From assembly GCA_016795065.1 (NCBI GenBank), contig JAEUIU010000039.1, positions 1 through 64,000 of the forward strand: DNA of 64,000 nucleotides. Direction: 5' to 3'. Both the position numbers and the translations under genes were made by a program. Of the stretch, positions 63,081 to 64,000 are shown one piece after another. A model generated the notes under the pieces. It was not told where the DNA came from, did no database searches, and saw nothing but the letters and a program-made list of their open reading frames with translations. Positions within the stretch are counted from its first letter, which is position 1; each line of letters starts with the position of its first letter. This stretch comes from Phycisphaerae bacterium. GTDB taxonomy: Bacteria > Planctomycetota > Phycisphaerae > Phycisphaerales > SM1A02.

Positions 63081-63851
63081 TCAGCGGGACCGGCGAAACG
63101 GGTGAAGCAGTTGGCCGAGGTATCCCTTCGGCATCGGTTCGCGCACCCCGAAGGACTCGGGCTCATGGTCCGGGCATCGATAGGTCCCGAAAAGAAGGTC
63201 CATCAGGGGCGAGACGTTGGCATAGTTGCCGGCGTCGCGGTCCCGATCGTGATGCCAATGGTGGAGTTCCGGCGATCCTAACAGCATGCGCATCGGCCCT
63301 AACGGGAGGCGCACGTTGGAGTGGATGAAGATTGCCCAGATGCCTCGGAAGGCGATGAGTCCGATGAGCGTGTGCACGGGGAAGCCGAGCGCGTACGCAG
63401 GCAGGTTGATGAGGCTGATCGTGTAGATCGAGTCGATCGGATGCTCGCGATGGGCGGCCAGCCAGTCGAGGTGTTCCGCGCTGTGATGGACCGAGTGGAA
63501 GCGCCAAAGGAAGCCAACGCGATGCTGGAGCCGATGGCCCCAGTAGACGCAGAAGTCGCTGAGGAAGACCACCTCGATCGCCTGAAGCCACCACGGCTGG
63601 GCGGCAACCGACTCGCGGAAGCCCGCCGGGACGGCGACCTGTGCGGCCGAACCGAAGCGCTCCACGCACCAAAGGACCGCGCCGTTCCAGAGGAGGTACT
63701 GGCCGAGGAAAAACGCCAAGTCCGTCCACCACTGCGGCCGGAGGAAGGGCTGGCCGGGCTTCGCGGGGAATGCCCATTCGAGCGGGCGGAAGACAAGACA
63801 GAGAAAGAGGAAGCTCGCGCCCGTCGCCAGGACCAGGTACACCGCGCTCAC
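63081..63851 (-). CDS. fatty acid hydroxylase / sterol desaturase family membrane protein
   Basis: The 256-residue protein has the three di-iron His motifs of the family: HRLQH, HSVHH and HHWHH, with four to five membrane helices around them. It should hydroxylate or desaturate a lipid using O2. The start is GTG at 63851 and overlaps the stop of the upstream gene (GTGA). Substrate is unknown. Confidence 0.9.
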   Translation of the reverse strand: MSAVYLVLATGASFLFLCLVFRPLEWAFPAKPGQPFLRPQWWTDLAFFLGQYLLWNGAVLWCVERFGSAAQVAVPAGFRESVAAQPWWLQAIEVVFLSDFCVYWGHRLQHRVGFLWRFHSVHHSAEHLDWLAAHREHPIDSIYTISLINLPAYALGFPVHTLIGLIAFRGIWAIFIHSNVRLPLGPMRMLLGSPELHHWHHDRDRDAGNYANVSPLMDLLFGTYRCPDHEPESFGVREPMPKGYLGQLLHPFRRSR

Positions 63852-64000
63852 GGCTTCGAGCCCACCGGGCCGAGATCCTCGCTGTCGGACTTCGGCGGCT
63901 CCGGCGGCGTGGGCTGTGGCGGCGGCTCAAAGACGCGGGCAGACTTCGAGCCAACGAAGTGCGATTCCGGCTGGGGCAGCGTCTCCGGGCTTGGCCTGAT
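63848..64000 (-). CDS. C-terminal end of a Pro-rich protein, rest outside the window
   Basis: About 50 codons of an open frame run in from the right edge and stop at 63848-63850. The visible part is Pro/Ser/Glu rich (SARVFEPPPQPTPPEPPKSD) and has no recognised domain. The GTGA overlap with the sterol desaturase-type gene places both in one operon. Nothing can be said about function. Confidence 0.6.
   Translation of the reverse strand: MRPSPETLPQPESHFVGSKSARVFEPPPQPTPPEPPKSDSEDLGPVGSKP

Noticed and set aside
2..64000. GTTAGGC / GCCTAAC as integron attC core sites
   Set aside because: They match GTTRRRY, but they lie mostly inside conserved genes, are not paired at attC distances around gene cassettes, and no integron integrase is present.

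Overview
The window reads as chromosomal DNA of a high-GC planctomycete, most likely of the Phycisphaerae type. The reasons are secreted proteins ending in dockerin-like GDLNGDG...LLGAWG repeats, a pseudopilin with an FTIVELL N-terminus and a late DGHV motif, several zinc-ribbon membrane proteins of the CxxCGY...CPECG kind, and a c-type cytochrome paired with a sorbosone-dehydrogenase-like propeller. This is inference from gene content; no rRNA marker is present. Coding density is high, with many 1-4 base gene overlaps (TGATG, ATGA, GTGA). At least ten genes have a TANNNT hexamer only 6-9 bases before the start codon, which suggests leaderless mRNAs.

Layout. 1-4.7 kb: cytochrome/propeller pair and two overlapping zinc-ribbon membrane paralogues. 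4.7-8.8 kb: a NagB-PIG-L fusion divergent from thiC, which carries a TPP riboswitch. 8.9-18.3 kb: a DUF5658 membrane protein, an SGNH-like/sialidase fusion, an M24 peptidase, chorismate synthase (aroC), an SDR, bifunctional aroDE and a HugZ-like protein. 18.3-19.2 kb: a gene-free stretch with strong hairpins that may hold a minus-strand structured RNA. 19.2-20.1 kb: phenylalanine 4-hydroxylase.

20.1-25.9 kb looks accessory. It holds two DUF4143-type AAA ATPases, a nuclease-helicase (DUF2075 type), a cupin, and a 187-bp palindromic element with perfect 22-bp terminal inverted repeats. 25.9-28.2 kb: a divergent DinB/threonine-dehydratase pair separated by 33 bp, and a membrane protein. 28.4-35 kb: three secreted dockerin-type/FG-GAP proteins and a large TPR metallopeptidase. 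35-43.8 kb: a ribB gene with a degenerate ribA half, an M42-like peptidase-argS-upp cluster, a solo DNA methyltransferase, a PduO-type cobalamin adenosyltransferase and a glycosylasparaginase.

44-48.7 kb: a pseudopilin with a textbook terminator, small unknown proteins, a VOC protein and another zinc-ribbon protein. 48.8-51.6 kb: the groES-groEL operon with two small uncharacterised genes between them, and downstream two 88-bp repeats whose stems covary. 51.7-63.9 kb: a receiver-like protein, asnS, a small membrane protein, a heterodimeric ABC exporter, a two-domain VOC protein, a DUF2238 protein, a SMUG1-type uracil-DNA glycosylase, tRNA-Pro(UGG), a Tat-exported amidase, nuoA and a fatty acid hydroxylase/sterol desaturase. 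Two related REP-like palindromes lie at 58.1 and 60.7 kb, and the second shares its core with the element at 21.5 kb.

Shikimate steps (aroC, aroDE) and phhA point to aromatic amino acid metabolism; nagB, the sialidase-like protein and the glycosylasparaginase point to use of glycans and glycoproteins. No CRISPR array, rRNA operon, integrase or transposase gene was seen.
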